From the NCBI GenBank assembly GCA_017654935.2, contig CM065704.1, positions 27,258,968 through 27,322,967 of the forward strand: a DNA stretch of 64,000 bases, in the 5' to 3' direction. Shown in pieces: positions 1 to 11,700 of this stretch. The notes under the pieces were generated by a model. The model made no database searches, was not told where the DNA came from, and saw only the letters and a list, made by a program, of their open reading frames with translations. Position numbers and translations under genes: made by a program. Each line of letters begins with the position of its first letter. The first letter of the stretch is position 1. The stretch comes from Phymorhynchus buccinoides (Eukaryota; Mollusca; Gastropoda; Neogastropoda; Raphitomidae).

Positions 1-540
1 TGCTTTCAGGAACTGTCTTATTTCTGCATTGCTTTGCACTGATCGTCATTGTAGGGACATGCACTTCGATTAGCCTATATATGGGACTTACACCCACTGT
101 TCCAATAGGAGACGCCTGAATCAGCAGACCCACCAATGCGTTTGTTGACTTGGCCACGGCCACGATCAGAACCACGTTGACCACCACAATTTTCCTGATC
201 CTCTCAGAGAGACATTTCCACCACCATGACCCTAAAGAGAGAAATCTTGGCCATTCGATGAGACGAACGAATGAATTAATGGCCTCTCCAAGAAAACTGC
301 CAGCCTCAGGAAAAGGAAAAAACACCTCCACGACCACTAAAATGTTTCTTGATTTCCTACTGGAGAACGAAACAAGAGAATATGTTTCTACCGCTCCAAT
401 CTATCTATTAATCTTTTTATCTGCCTGTCCGCCTGTCTGTTTGTATCATTATTTGTAAAACTTAATGTCAATATTGCAACCGAAACAGCCTTGATAGAAG
501 AATCTTAAAAGAATTTCACTCAAGCTAATGTTTAGGCTCA
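1..540. other. No recognisable gene at the left edge
   Basis: I see no coding exon, RNA gene or structured repeat here. The open frames are short, have no family motif and carry no convincing splice context. Confidence 0.4.
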
Positions 541-734
541 CATCTGAGCTCCCTTCGTCAGCGTTGTCTGCTGAGAGGCCAATGGGGGCTCAGTGCACAC
601 AATCGTGAGTACAGCTCAAGTCAGCACCCATGGCGCATGATCGAACCAAGGAAGAATAAGCCGCAGGCAAGCTGTGTCTCCCACTGTCCCGGTTCTATGT
701 GGGCTTGGCGGCTACGATGTAGATGGCCTCCTTC

Positions 735-1195
735 ACCTATCTCTGGAACAATCTGCAGTCACGGTCCAGCACAGTGATGTTGTCATAGAAGAACTGGTGG
801 TCGATCTGTGCTCCCTGACTCTTTTCCTGAGGCTCCTTTCAGTCTCCCCAGTGTAGACCCCCTTGTCACAGTCCTCGCACTCAATGCAGTAGATATCATC
901 CGACTGTTCGAGCTTGTCGGTCTTGTCTTTAGGGGCAACAAGCTTGCTGCGGATGGAGTTGCAGTGCTTGCTGTGGACTGCGACCCCTGTCTTTCTGATC
1001 TTGCGGCTGAGAGCCTCAGTGATGCCCCAGACATAAGGGATGGTAACATGCCTGCGGCTTGGGGTATGACGCTGGTTAGAGGGTGGGGTGACCTTTTTAC
1101 TCCCTGGTTAATTCCATGTCCCTGGTTCAGAGCTTCTGGTGTGGAGCAGACGGTCTTTGCTCGGTGTCTCAAGGTCCGGATTACCCCCAATTGTG
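735..1195 (-). mobile_element. Penelope-like retroelement, GIY-YIG endonuclease remnant
   Basis: Read on the minus strand, this encodes the 3' end of a Penelope-like element. From about 1190 down, a segment with VIRTLRHRAKTV resembles the linker after the reverse transcriptase. After a frame change it continues through VTIPYVWGITEALSRKIRK, then VAPKDKTDKLEQSDDIYCIE, then CDKGVYTGETERSLRKRVRE. The last part is the GIY-YIG motif in the form GVY...YTG, preceded by the paired cysteines (CIECEDC) usual in these elements. It ends at a stop near 735. The reverse transcriptase itself is absent, so this is a 5'-truncated, frameshifted copy. The family call rests on motif recognition only. Confidence 0.75.
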
Positions 1196-1239
1196 TTCCA
1201 ATGGTTGGTGGTTATCAAACTGAAGGCATTGCTTAATAT

Positions 1240-2095
1240 GGGTGTCTTTCCTATACAAAATGAAGACTAGGGCATCATCTTCTAATCCCTATCGACATTA
1301 GAAGAACTGTCCCACGTGTGTCCTAAGGGACCGAGATGACGTTAAACATTATATTCGTCGTTCGCATCATCTTGTCTTGTGACGAGCGTGTCGAGCATAG
1401 CAATACGACCGTCCTCCTCCATTTCTCTCGTGAATTTGATGGAGGGGTGTTAATCAACGATTCTTTTAAGAAACACGGGTTGTTACAATAAATAAAAAAA
1501 CACGAATGATCGAGAGCTAATTCAGAGAAGCAAAAATCAAAGGTTACTAACACAACATGAAACATAGAAGACTGATACAGTGATAGTTCCCTCTGGTTTT
1601 CATCTCTGGAATGAGAAATATTTTCCCTTTTAGCTCAGTCTTTGTGAAAGTCTATGATTCTCAGAATAGTAAGCACTGCACAGCACTGTGCTGCAGCAGT
1701 TCACTGTAAAACAAGAACACCCAATGGTACGATGGAAATCTTTCTATGACACTATATAGGAATTCCATGTAATACTATTAAAACCAAGGACGATTAAGAA
1801 CATTAACTGTATTGGTTTAAGAAAATACAACTACAGTTTGTAGTGAAAATCAATGAATCAGATCAAAATGTTTTGCAGATGTCTTCTTTTGCAAAATGTA
1901 TACGTGAAGGTGAACGCAACAACTCAGACTTGTTTTTATAAACGCTATAAATTATTAAGCATAATCTATGCATGACAAAAAAGCAAACAAAATCTTTCGA
2001 AAAAATTATTCTTCAGACAAAAAACCCAACAACACACAATAGGAGCTTTCACAAAACGCACAATTATTTGACTATTGACGTCGAAATCCACATTT
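1240..2095. other. Unassigned AT-rich spacer
   Basis: No gene, tandem array or mobile-element motif was recognised in this stretch downstream of receptor A. Confidence 0.35.
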
Positions 2096-2102
2096 TACCC
2101 GT

Positions 2103-2312
2103 AAAGGGCCAGTCACACGACATACGAATCGCATCTGAATGTGATGCGATTTTGACGAAGTAGGTCATGATTCACGTGAAATTCTTGAGTATAGTAAGCG
2201 AAAATGGCAGAAATATTTTAGACGGAAGTATTTCACGTGAATCATGACTCACGGGACACAATCGCATCGCATCCCCATACTATTTTACACACCATGTGGC
2301 GCCGGCTTAACT
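2103..2312. repeat. Small foldback (MITE-like) element
   Basis: A perfect 19-bp inverted repeat built on TTCACGTGAA lies at 2164-2182 and 2230-2248, with a 47-nt spacer. Outside it a weaker inverted match continues with TCGCATC-type motifs (left near 2127-2160, right near 2260-2275) and with GGCCAGTCACAC on the left against GCGCCACATGGTG in reverse on the right. There is no coding capacity. This is the form of a short foldback or MITE-type insertion, but I could not define a target-site duplication. Confidence 0.45.
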
Positions 2313-2835
2313 AGGTTAATTAGAGACTGGGCGTGTAGTGTAACTAAAAGCAGGACAGAGAAAGAATGGGAGTTTTAAATCAAAGACACAGCATAAAGTT
2401 AGGTGTCTTTGGTTGAATAAACGGTTTTGTCCGCTATAGGCCTCCTTCTCATATCAGCTAAGCTTAGTTTATGGAGAGGTGATTTTCAGAGGGAACGTTT
2501 CGGTTGATGGAAGGATATCAGTAAAGCACATTTCACAGATATTCTGAAGAAATAAAACTGGGCTGGAATTTGATTGTCTGGTACGCGCAAAGCGGGTACT
2601 TAACAGCTTGTAGACTAAATGTTTCAGCCTTTTGTCTGCTAGATTGCCTTTCATGAGTTTTGCTGTATCGGCAAAATCAATGACTACTTAGGTATCACGT
2701 TGATTAATTTGCATTGGAAACAGGGAGGTCCAACCACTCTTGCCAGAAGAAATGCAAAGGCCTCAAGTGGGACAGAGAAGAAACTTTAAAACAAACAAAA
2801 CCAAAGAGAAGACATTAAAAAGAAAGATGAGCAGT
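2313..2835. other. Unassigned sequence 3' of receptor A
   Basis: Presumed downstream flank of receptor A. No motif was recognised. Confidence 0.3.
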
Positions 2836-2836
2836 T

Positions 2837-2842
2837 TTTATT
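2837..2842 (-). promoter_or_regulatory. Candidate polyadenylation signal of receptor A
   Basis: On the minus strand this reads AATAAA, about 85 nt past the receptor A stop codon. That is a plausible 3' UTR length, and it is the closest canonical signal. Confidence 0.45.
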
Positions 2843-2927
2843 TGAAGCAGTTTTCAATCTCTAAATAAAAAGACTGGTAAGCTTAATGATGTAAAATCGA
2901 TGTTATGAAAAGCAAAGGAAGTGTGCG

Positions 2928-4976
2928 TTACTTGTCTTTAGGTTGCCTCTTTAACTGAAATCGTAAGCGTTTCAGAACTCTCTGTTTCTGCACTTGCCTT
3001 CGTCTTTCTGAGACACCATTTAATAAATACAGGTAGGGCGTCACAGCTGCGCTGGCAAATATAAACAAAACTGACACAGAGTAAAGAACGTCACCAGGCA
3101 CCCACACTTCCTGTGACGTCATAGCAGCCCATGACGTCACGAGCCCCCAACAACAGGCGTCCATGACGACGACATTGATGACGCGACGTGCTGCGTTGAA
3201 GTGGCGAGCCTTGTCCTCGTGGAGCAGAACAGCCACAGTGTTGCTGTGGATCAGGATGTAGATGTAGGTCTGTCCTGCCACAGCCATCACCATCAACGTG
3301 CCGTTCACAACCACCAGCAAGCTGAAGGCGTAGTGATGTCCCCCTGGTTGATCCCCTGAGACAGGCAGCGGAACGCAGAGACTGGTCTGACTGAAATCAC
3401 TGTCTGCTGACACAGATGGCACCAGGGAGAGACAGACACCTGTCAGCCATGACAGGAGACAGACACATGAACCTACCTTCCTTCTCCTCTCTTCACGTGA
3501 CCTGTCTGGCCAGGTGAGAACGTAACACTTCTCCAGGGTAATGCTGACATTGAGAAATACAGCCACCTCACAGGAAAGCAGGAAGATAGCTGCTGACACC
3601 TTACAGAGGACACTAGATCTCCACGTTACGTCTTTCCAGAAGTAAAAGTCACTGAATACTCCATCCATCACACACAGCATTGCCAAATACGTTCCCATCA
3701 ATAGCTTAGAACCACATATATTTGATAAAATCAGTCCATTTGTGTCTTTCATGTTGCTTTCCTGAACGAACAGCACAACCAGAAGACCATTACCTACAAT
3801 AGTCAAAGATGCTGAAATGTAAATGATGATCTGCTGCATATTGGTTCCCAGAAGACGACTACAGGTGGAAAACAGTGGAGGAGGGCCAAGGCAGTTTTGT
3901 CTGTTGAAATGATCTGGTAAAGTCTGTTCACAACACAGCCTGAAGATGTCTACGTAAAATTCTGCCAGCTTGGTCAATCCCTTCAACATCCTGTGAGGAA
4001 ACTCAATCATCTCATTGCCACGGAGATCTAGCTTGGTGAGGACAGGATGGTCAAACCGTTCCCCAGACACAGTGAGAGTTCTGCTGCCAGACAGGTTGAG
4101 GACAACGAGTCCAGGGAAAGGCTGCAGTCTGCTGAGGTTCAGCTCTACTAGCTCCACAGACGCTAGGCACAGGACAGTTAGTTTGAGAGATGTCCAATCA
4201 TCAGACACTTCTCCTGGAAACAAAGAAGCCAAATGATTGTTTTTCAAAGTAAGATATGCTAGGTTGCTAACATTCTTAAGAGTTTCCAATGCAACAATCT
4301 TCAGTTGGTTATGGCTGGCATCAAGAATCTTCAAGTTGGGAAGTTGTGGAATGGTAAGGTCTGTAAGGTTGCAAGACGTCATGTTAAGGTAAATCAACAT
4401 TTTGTTCCTAGACAGACTTTCTGCTTTCATTTCACTCCAAGAAACATCCAAATAGCGAACACCTGGATAGTCATGCACAGGAAACACTTGAGTACAAACG
4501 AAAGCCAGCCCCTGGCAGGAGCAGTGTCGAGGACAAGACAGGGAGCAGTACCATTCATCGTCCAGCTGAGGACAGTGGTTCACACCATCACACACATGAT
4601 CTGGGTGAAGACACACCCGAGACTGACGACAGCGAAAGTACCCTGGACAGGTGTACTTTTCACAGGCTTCTTCATCTTCTTTGTCAGGGCAATCATACAC
4701 ACCGTTACAGCGCACAAACACGGGAAGCACGAAGCGAACACCCAGACACTGAAAATGTGTCTGAGGATAACTCCCTGTTGCGTGGCTGTAAGAACTTCCT
4801 TTGTCTGAGCTTTCCTTGTCGAATCGCACGATGAAAGGGATTTTGTATGTTTGATCCGGATTATATTCTTTGATATTAAAGAAATCGACATGTACTATGT
4901 ATTCACACGTCCTACTATCCATAGAGTTCTTACAGTTGGCGTCAAGCATACTGCACCACTCTGACTCATGAATGCA
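2928..4976 (-). CDS. Receptor A terminal exon: LDLa repeats, LRRs and degenerate 7TM
   Basis: This 682-codon terminal exon starts after the acceptor TGTGTTGCAG and ends in TAA. In order it holds: the second half of a weak LDLa (CIHESEWC...); an LDLa with CNGVYDCPDKEDEEAC (about residues 75-105); an LDLa with CDGVNHCPQLDDEWYC (to about 144); a Cys cap CPRHCSCQGLAFVC; six to seven LRRs (about 165-345, e.g. LPNLKILDASHNQLK); a C-terminal Cys cap with LCC; and seven hydrophobic helices (about 385-660). The layout is that of GRL101-like and relaxin-receptor-like leucine-rich GPCRs. The 7TM core departs from class A: TM2 has SK where receptor B has SD, the DRY position reads EKC, TM6 reads CWGL instead of CWFP, and TM7 reads TPYLY instead of NPFLY. 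The reading frame is intact, so it is probably an expressed but altered receptor. The ligand is unknown. Confidence 0.9.
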   Translation of the reverse strand, partial: CIHESEWCSMLDANCKNSMDSRTCEYIVHVDFFNIKEYNPDQTYKIPFIVRFDKESSDKGSSYSHATGSYPQTHFQCLGVRFVLPVFVRCNGVYDCPDKEDEEACEKYTCPGYFRCRQSRVCLHPDHVCDGVNHCPQLDDEWYCSLSCPRHCSCQGLAFVCTQVFPVHDYPGVRYLDVSWSEMKAESLSRNKMLIYLNMTSCNLTDLTIPQLPNLKILDASHNQLKIVALETLKNVSNLAYLTLKNNHLASLFPGEVSDDWTSLKLTVLCLASVELVELNLSRLQPFPGLVVLNLSGSRTLTVSGERFDHPVLTKLDLRGNEMIEFPHRMLKGLTKLAEFYVDIFRLCCEQTLPDHFNRQNCLGPPPLFSTCSRLLGTNMQQIIIYISASLTIVGNGLLVVLFVQESNMKDTNGLILSNICGSKLLMGTYLAMLCVMDGVFSDFYFWKDVTWRSSVLCKVSAAIFLLSCEVAVFLNVSITLEKCYVLTWPDRSREERRRKVGSCVCLLSWLTGVCLSLVPSVSADSDFSQTSLCVPLPVSGDQPGGHHYAFSLLVVVNGTLMVMAVAGQTYIYILIHSNTVAVLLHEDKARHFNAARRVINVVVMDACCWGLVTSWAAMTSQEVWVPGDVLYSVSVLFIFASAAVTPYLYLLNGVSERRRQVQKQRVLKRLRFQLKRQPKDK

Positions 4977-4997
4977 CTGCAACACACATGAAAACAA

Positions 4998-5935
4998 GAG
5001 ACAATGCCGTCAAACCTCGCTCATTAGCATCATGTACAGACCAACAGACAGACAGATAGACACGATCGAGATACGCACAATTACTCTCCTGATTTCCATT
5101 TCTCAAATACGCATACATTAGGTATAACGTAATCCAGAGTTGTTGGGAAATATTTGGGTGAGGGGGTGGGGTGGGAGGGGGGTGTTGGGGGGTGTCTGAG
5201 AATGATTAACATCTCTTTATTTTTATCTTCTGTGAAGCTCGGTAAGAAGACTATTAACTGAATCACATTCAATGAAATGTATGACTAACATGGCTGTATC
5301 TAGATTAACAGAACATTGAAATCTTGGTTCAGAGTATGCCATCCTCATTATGTTGAATATTCAAATATTCCTTCTGGATAGATGTCCTGAAACATTATAG
5401 ACATCTATTTATGAAATGTCATCCAACTAATGTACAAGAATTCATAGCTGAATACATTCAGTATGCTCCAAACGTAGTAAGAGACAATGTATGTTTGAGA
5501 AAGGTATGATACTGGATTTTTTCTCCTTAAACAGATAGTTGACGAGACTGGTCATCTTTTAAATTTATGTTTGTTAAGATAGCCAGACGTGAGAATTGAT
5601 TTTTTTTATATGTATAAAAGTATTATCAATGCAGTAACAGACTACCTGTCAAAAGCTTAATGAAGACTTAATCCTGGGGCATAAACTGTTAGATATTAAG
5701 GTTTCGTTTTGTATTAAAGAGGGACATAAATCTGTTCAATCCGAATTAAATGAAATTACTGGTAATAGAACTCTCACAGTAATTTGAAAATGGAACAACT
5801 TATATGAAAACGCACATGGACTAAGATGTTCTTCAATTTGCTGCAAAATCTGTTGATGATGATCTTGTCATTCCCACTTGGGCCCAGGGTCCGTGCACAG
5901 AGGGTCGATTATACTGACTCTCTCTGAGCGCGCTG
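4998..5935. other. Receptor A intron, no recognised element
   Basis: Intronic sequence upstream of the terminal exon, AT-rich apart from a G-rich run near 5160-5200. Nothing structured was recognised. Confidence 0.35.
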
Positions 5936-5939
5936 ATTC

Positions 5940-6639
5940 CTATGCAAGGTGGCAGATTGTATACGAAGTTCTACTAAGTGGCAGATAGTAGGAAGGGCGA
6001 CACAGTCCTCCTCCCTCACCATTGGGAGTCGATGGACTTACAGGCTGACAGGAAGATGTACAGCGACTTGGATCAACTCTGCACATTGGGCACTCAAGCA
6101 GTGGACTCTGGATGTGTTTGGTGATGGCACAGCACCATCCACTGATGGGGGAACCCTCTTGAAGGACCACGACCGACTGCAGGGACCCGGCTCGACTGTA
6201 TTTATCCTGCCCACTTACGATGACATCGACTCCCCGGTACGGAGCAGGTTGCCCGGTGGTCCTGAAGACAGTCTTGGAGGGGAGATTTGCTCACCAAAAT
6301 CTGTGACAAGACGAGCGGACTACAGGAGCACATGGACAACCTTTGGCTGTCTCACAATGCTTATGTCTCCTACCGCGACACAGATGCTGACTCCACTATA
6401 GCATCTAGGACAGAAAGACTTGACTCGGACTCTGTGCGAATGTTCCAGTTACAGACAGCATTACCCATGAGTCCAGGGTGCGCAACGTGTTCCGGAATCA
6501 TCCACGACGGCTGCCACGTCAAGACTCCTGTCCCATCATCAACTTCTTCATCTTCATCTTCAGCCGGGAAGAACAACTATTCAGGAACATTGTCTATAAA
6601 ACAATTAGACGTTAATCCAACTTTTTCATCATGATCTTG
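5940..6639. other. Unassigned GC-richer intronic block
   Basis: Base composition is richer than the flanks and open frames of 70-150 codons occur on both strands, but none shows a recognisable motif. Because it abuts a LINE 3' end on the plus strand it may be decayed upstream LINE sequence. That is inference only. Confidence 0.3.
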
Positions 6640-7190
6640 TACACCAAAGGCATGCAAAGAAGCTGAAACAATTCCACCTCAACAATCTTTGTAAACTGCT
6701 GAAAGTCAACTGGAGGACAAGATCCCAGACACTGAGATTATCCATCAGACAGACATACCCAGCATCTTTACATTGTTTCACAAATCCCAACTCGGCTGGG
6801 CTGGGCTATCATAAGGATGTCGGGCAAGCGTCTTCCCAAGCGCATCCTGTATGGGGATCTTCTAACTGGTACAAGAAGCAATGATAGGCAAAAGGAACGT
6901 TTCAAAGACAACCTCAAAGTGTCCTGAATGATTTCATCATTGATGTGTCCTCATGGGAAGCACTGGTCCCAAACAGACCAGCATAGCAGGGCGCAATAGC
7001 CAAGGGAGCTACCAACTTTGAAGCTCACTGCATTGAAACAGGCACAGCGGGAGTCTCGCAAAGCCGGTATGAGCAACAACAGTAGACCTACTTCAGCCCT
7101 CCACTACCTTTCCTGTCCCCACTGTCAAAGAACCTCCAAGCCCGCATTGGCCTGATAAGCCATCTGCGAACTCACCAAACCTGAGACTCT
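6640..7190 (+). mobile_element. Non-LTR retrotransposon 3' fragment with C2H2-like C-terminus
   Basis: In shifting plus-strand frames this reads as the C-terminal part of a LINE ORF2. It begins KLKQFHLNNLCKLLKVNW, continues through RILYGDLLTGTR and RFKDNLKVS, and ends in a zinc-finger-like CPHCQRTSKPALA region followed by SHLRTH. The same architecture recurs, better preserved, in the minus-strand element at 55.2-56.9 kb. Several stops and frameshifts show it is dead. Confidence 0.6.
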
Positions 7191-7239
7191 TTAGAATTTG
7201 AACTGTTGAACGATGGTCATCATCCCACGGGACGGACGG

Positions 7240-7400
7240 ACATCATAAAACCAATGACGTACAACTAAGATGGTTTCAGATTAGACGTTTACACCGACTT
7301 CTCCCAACTGAAAAATACCTGTATATCTGCAGAAAAACGTAGACCCCCCTCTATGCAAATTTTGCCCCCAAAACGCAACGAACAGAGATTACCTCATTTG
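7240..7400 (+). mobile_element. Short LINE C-terminal fragment
   Basis: The plus-strand frame gives LRWFQIRRLHRLLPTEKYLY followed, after a stop, by a PLYANF segment. This resembles the C-terminal region of L1/Tx1-like ORF2 proteins that ends in a CxxC...H...C knuckle. Only about 50 codons survive and the knuckle is broken. Confidence 0.4.
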
Positions 7401-7518
7401 TTATGATTGCAATATTGTTCACCAGTTTCGGGTTGATTTGCAGCAATTTCATTGTAAATTGCCAACATTATGAGGATTTCCAATTTGATAGAGGGTTTAT
7501 ATTAATTGGTATATTTGG

Positions 7519-7561
7519 TCTTTGTGTGTGTGTGTGGGTGTGCGTGTGTGTGTGCGTGTGC

Positions 7562-7609
<48 letters not shown>

Positions 7610-7630
7610 CTGTGTGTGCGCGTGCGTAGG
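7519..7630. repeat. (GT)n microsatellite
   Basis: A GT dinucleotide array with interspersed GC interruptions lies within the receptor A intron. Confidence 0.9.
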
Positions 7631-7822
7631 TGTGTTTGTGTTCGGGTATATGTCCTCTCTATGTTCTCTTTATCCTCTCTATCCTGTATGTGCCCTAGCC
7701 TTCTCTATCCCAACAATGATTTTGTGCTAATATTATGATAATGGGATATGAAATGCTTATCTAGTGATCGAGGTTGATAATTGTTCCTATTTCATTTCTT
7801 GGTTTCTTTCTTCTTCTTTTTA

Positions 7823-7823
7823 T

Positions 7824-7888
<65 letters not shown>

Positions 7889-7940
7889 GCGTGCGTGCGT
7901 GCGTGCGTTCGTGCGTGCGTGCGTGCGTGTGTGTATTGTG

Positions 7941-7997
<57 letters not shown>
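7823..7997. repeat. (GT)n microsatellite with GC-rich centre
   Basis: Two long GT runs flank a CGTG-rich centre (about 7883-7928). Together with 7519-7630 this makes a microsatellite-rich intron just downstream of the 8136-8682 exon. Confidence 0.9.
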
Positions 7998-7998
<1 letters not shown>

Positions 7999-8135
7999 TG
8001 TGTTTACGTAAAATGTATAGAGGAAAAAAGAATTACCAACCAGGATCCCCGTCTAACGCAAAAACTTATCACATGTCAGTGATTGTCACTTACACTAGTT
8101 ATAGTAAAAAAAAACTACTTTTACCCTCACCCCAC

Positions 8136-8682
8136 CTGACCACTGTTCCCACAAGGCATGGACTTCTCTCCATCACAGGGCGGATGAACACAGAAATCCT
8201 CATCACTCTTATCAAAACAATCTGCGTGGTAATCGCAAACTAGGGTGAAGGGCAGGCGCTCTCCTTCCGTGGAGCACAGAAAGTACAGAGTGTCTGATGA
8301 CGTGTTGGGGGCTGAGCACCACGATGACGTCAGCACGGTGAGCGCGTCAGTGGGAAGTTGGAAATCGATGTTATCGTTAGCCCAGCAACTACTATGTGCG
8401 TCACAAGCCAGGAATTCTGGTATCCAGTGATGATCAGGACAACGGGTATAACGAAGAGGGTAGGTACGCTCAGACACAGAAACTTCTGTCAGTGTGATTT
8501 GTCCCTGCTTCTCTTGTGATGGCTGATTTTGCTGTCCCTCAGTAAGTTGGCTGGAACAGGAAGCAGGAGGGATTTCGCACAGGTAATAGTAGTAGAATTT
8601 GTCAGTGCAAGAGTGATCTGCCGCATGCACGCTGCGTCTGTCCCTGTCTGTCATGGCTCCACAGTACGGCGAACGGCTAACT
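8136..8682 (-). CDS. Receptor A exon: CTLD C-terminus, Cys-rich segment and LDLa
   Basis: The exon enters in phase 2 (acceptor ATAAG; a second in-frame AG lies 6 nt further in) and leaves in phase 0 at TCAG|GTGGGG. It begins with the end of a C-type lectin domain: SPYCGAM..., then a Cys and YYYYLCEIPP, the closing Cys-aromatic-C-E pattern. A cysteine-rich stretch follows (CPDHHWIPEFLACDAHSSCW), then an LDLa module with CDYHADCFDKSDEDFC. The last part (CDGEKSMPCGNSGQ) is the first half of another LDLa, completed in the terminal exon. Receptor B has the same exon at 38035-37420. Unlike B, no W-x-DG motif lies before the Cys, so the CTLD front end is short or another small exon exists. Confidence 0.8.
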
Positions 8683-8700
8683 CTTATGACGTTGCCGTCT

Positions 8701-8778
8701 TGTTTGGACAAGACAAGGACAGACAGACAGACAGACAGAGACAAAGACAGAGACAGACACAGAAACAGAGAGACATAA
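8701..8778. repeat. GACA-type microsatellite and left copy of a 41-bp LINE target duplication
   Basis: A (CAGA)n run at about 8720-8740 leads into a 41-nt segment at 8738-8778 that recurs exactly at 12112-12152, on the other side of the LINE at 8779-12111. On the minus strand the run forms the CTGT-rich pyrimidine tract in front of the 8682 acceptor. Confidence 0.8.
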
Positions 8779-11700
8779 CCAGATGACAAATGACAAATGA
8801 TGACAAATGAATTATTTTAATGTCATCAGCAAGGTACATGCTATTTGACATGGGGGTACACAAAGTTGAAATAAAATAAAAAATTAAAAAAATAAAACAG
8901 ATTTTTTGTAACAAACAAAACATAAAAAATAATTTCATTTTAACCAATAAGTCAAAGTTCATGCGACCAACAGTTCTTAAATTATTAGTCAAAGTATCAG
9001 AAAACACTACAAAATTTAACTAATGATATCAAGCTTCTTTTTTCGGATGTTATTAGCTTCAGCAACAAACATTGCCATAGAATTTAAAAAATCTATTCTG
9101 TTTGTTTTTAACAGAGCTGCTAGATCCTGTCTTTCTGCTAACGGTGATCTAAATACATTGCATTTATCCCACACAGCTTTATATGCTTCACAATAAAAGA
9201 AAAAATGTTGTTCATCCTCTGTATCGTCTGAAAAACACATAGGACAATTCATATCAGGCAGTGTTTCAGTATTATACCAGCGCTGGCTAGCTTGGAGTCC
9301 AAGCGTTTTCGTTCTAAAACGAGCTAAAGAATCCCTGTACCATTTTCGTGTTATAACTAACAAATATTTTTCACACTGTAAATCACTATTAAACTGTAAA
9401 AACCATGCATACCTCTCACTCCCTTCTAGCCCAGAATGCCATATTTGTTGATAGGAAGAAATTTGTCGTTCTTTGAATTCACATATGAAAGATTTATCGT
9501 TCCCAACTCCCTGGTTGTTCCAGACAAAGCCAAACCCACTTTCAAAAAGCAACTTCTTTACATGAGAAACCCAGTTATGTTTTCCACTTTCATCTTGAAT
9601 TACTAACATATTATACGCCTGTTTGTTGATTCTAGTTAACGGAAGTTTCATTAAACGAAGCCAGTACTTAATAGATTTTAGTTGTGTTCATATATGTAAT
9701 GGATATGGTTTCTGCATACAACATTTTATTGAAACCATGTAAAGGGATATTAAGAAATCTTTTCATTGCTAATGTATGTACTTTTTCTATATGGTCATTT
9801 TGCAATAATCCCCAAACGTCCGCCCCATAGGTCAACATTGATTCTATTTGGGAATCAAAACGTTTCCAAAAAATAGATATATCAATACATTTCAGTCTTT
9901 TTAATGATCTTAGAATATCAATCACGCCTCGTCTCCCTTTTCTGTACATTTCTTGCCAAGCTTTACTCATACTAAGCTTAATGGTAAATATTAGTCCTAA
10001 TATTAGTCCTGCACTTCTAAATTTCCATACCACCATTTCTCACGAGCTGTTAAATATCCCCCTTTTCTAAACACAATAATTTTAGTTTTTTCTAAATTGA
10101 CAACTAATCTCAATATATCCGCTTCTTGTTTTAATGAGTTTAACTGATTTTGTAAGCCAATTGCAGTATCTGAAAGTAATATAACGTCATCTGCGAACAA
10201 CAACAAGAATATTTCAGCTGCACCAGGCACTAATTGAATTCCGTGTCTACCTTTCTTATTTATTTCTAATGCCAATTCATTGATAAAAAAGGAGAATATT
10301 TGAGGGCAACCTTGCTTTACTCCTTGAGGGCAATTGAACAGGTCAGAATACAGATTCTTATCTCTAACGCATGCTAACACTGAATTATAAATTGCTTTTA
10401 ATGATCTATATAATTTACCTTGAATACCTGTTTTTCTAAGAACATCCCATAAAATATTTCTGTTTACCGAGTCGAACGCTTTGCGAAAGTCAACAAATGC
10501 TATATAATTTTTTGTTTTGTTTTTTAGTAAATAGGTTTAAGCTAAGGCATAAAGAGTAAACATGTGATCGATGGTACTATAACCTTTTCTGAACCCTGCT
10601 TGTTCTTCTATGATTTTTTCCTCTTGATCAGCCCAGGCAGTTAATCTTTTGTTCAAAATGTATGTATAAATTTTACTCACTACACTAGTCAATGTGATGC
10701 CTCGATAATTATCAGGGTTGTTCTTATTCCCTTTTCTTAAAATAGGAACCATTATAGATTTAGACCAGTCCTTTGGAAATATACCAGAGTCAAAAAGTTT
10801 ATTAAGTATTATTACTAGGTAGTCTATAATGCCATCACTTGCAAATTTCAACATTTCACTGACAATTTTATCTGGACCTGCACTTTTCCCACATTTCAAA
10901 TTTTTAATGCATTTATTAATTTCCTCTTTAGTAATACAACCATCAAACATGGGCACGGAATCATCCACATTTTCTTCATAAAAAAGTATGTTATCACTAT
11001 CATCATAATTATCACAATCATTAAACACGCTGAAAAAGTGTTGGTGCCATTGTTGGATGGAAATATCATTGTATACTACTGCCTTTCTAGAAGTGCTCTT
11101 TATTGTTTTCCAAAATAACTTGGAATCTTTTGTTGAATTTTGTAACCTCTCAAACCTTATTTCATCAAAAATCCTCTTTTTTTCTCTTTTAAGGTCAGTA
11201 TATTTGTTTCTTTCCTCTACATACCGCGCATGTTGTTGCTTTCTATAAACCTTGGACTTAGCTCTCTGATAACTCTTTAACAACCTTTCCACTACTGTCC
11301 TTTGTTTCCTACAGTCCTTGTCAAACCATTCATTATGTGCTAACTGTTTACCTCCTACTTTTCTAACCAAACAGCCAGCAGCTGCATACATTGCTTTAGT
11401 AAATATTTCTAATTAATTATCTATATCATTCTTAACTTCACTACATGCATGGCTAACTTCTTGTTTAAACTGTTCACAACGTGTTTTATCAATAAAATTG
11501 TCTTTAAATTCATCAGACCATACCAGCTTCTCTTCCATTACATCAGCTGAACTGTCTTCTTTTTTCTTGTGCCATACAATCCCCTTCATATTTCCATGTT
11601 AACTCTACAGGCAAGTGCCAAGAAAACACACAGTTACTGACAGACAAATCACAAAAGGGCAATAAATCCTCTGAGACAGCAAAATAATCAATGACGCTAC

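Noticed and set aside
5949..6401. 150-codon plus-strand open frame
   Set aside because: No motif, no splice signals and overlapping open frames on the other strand. It lies next to a decayed LINE end and is most likely non-coding.
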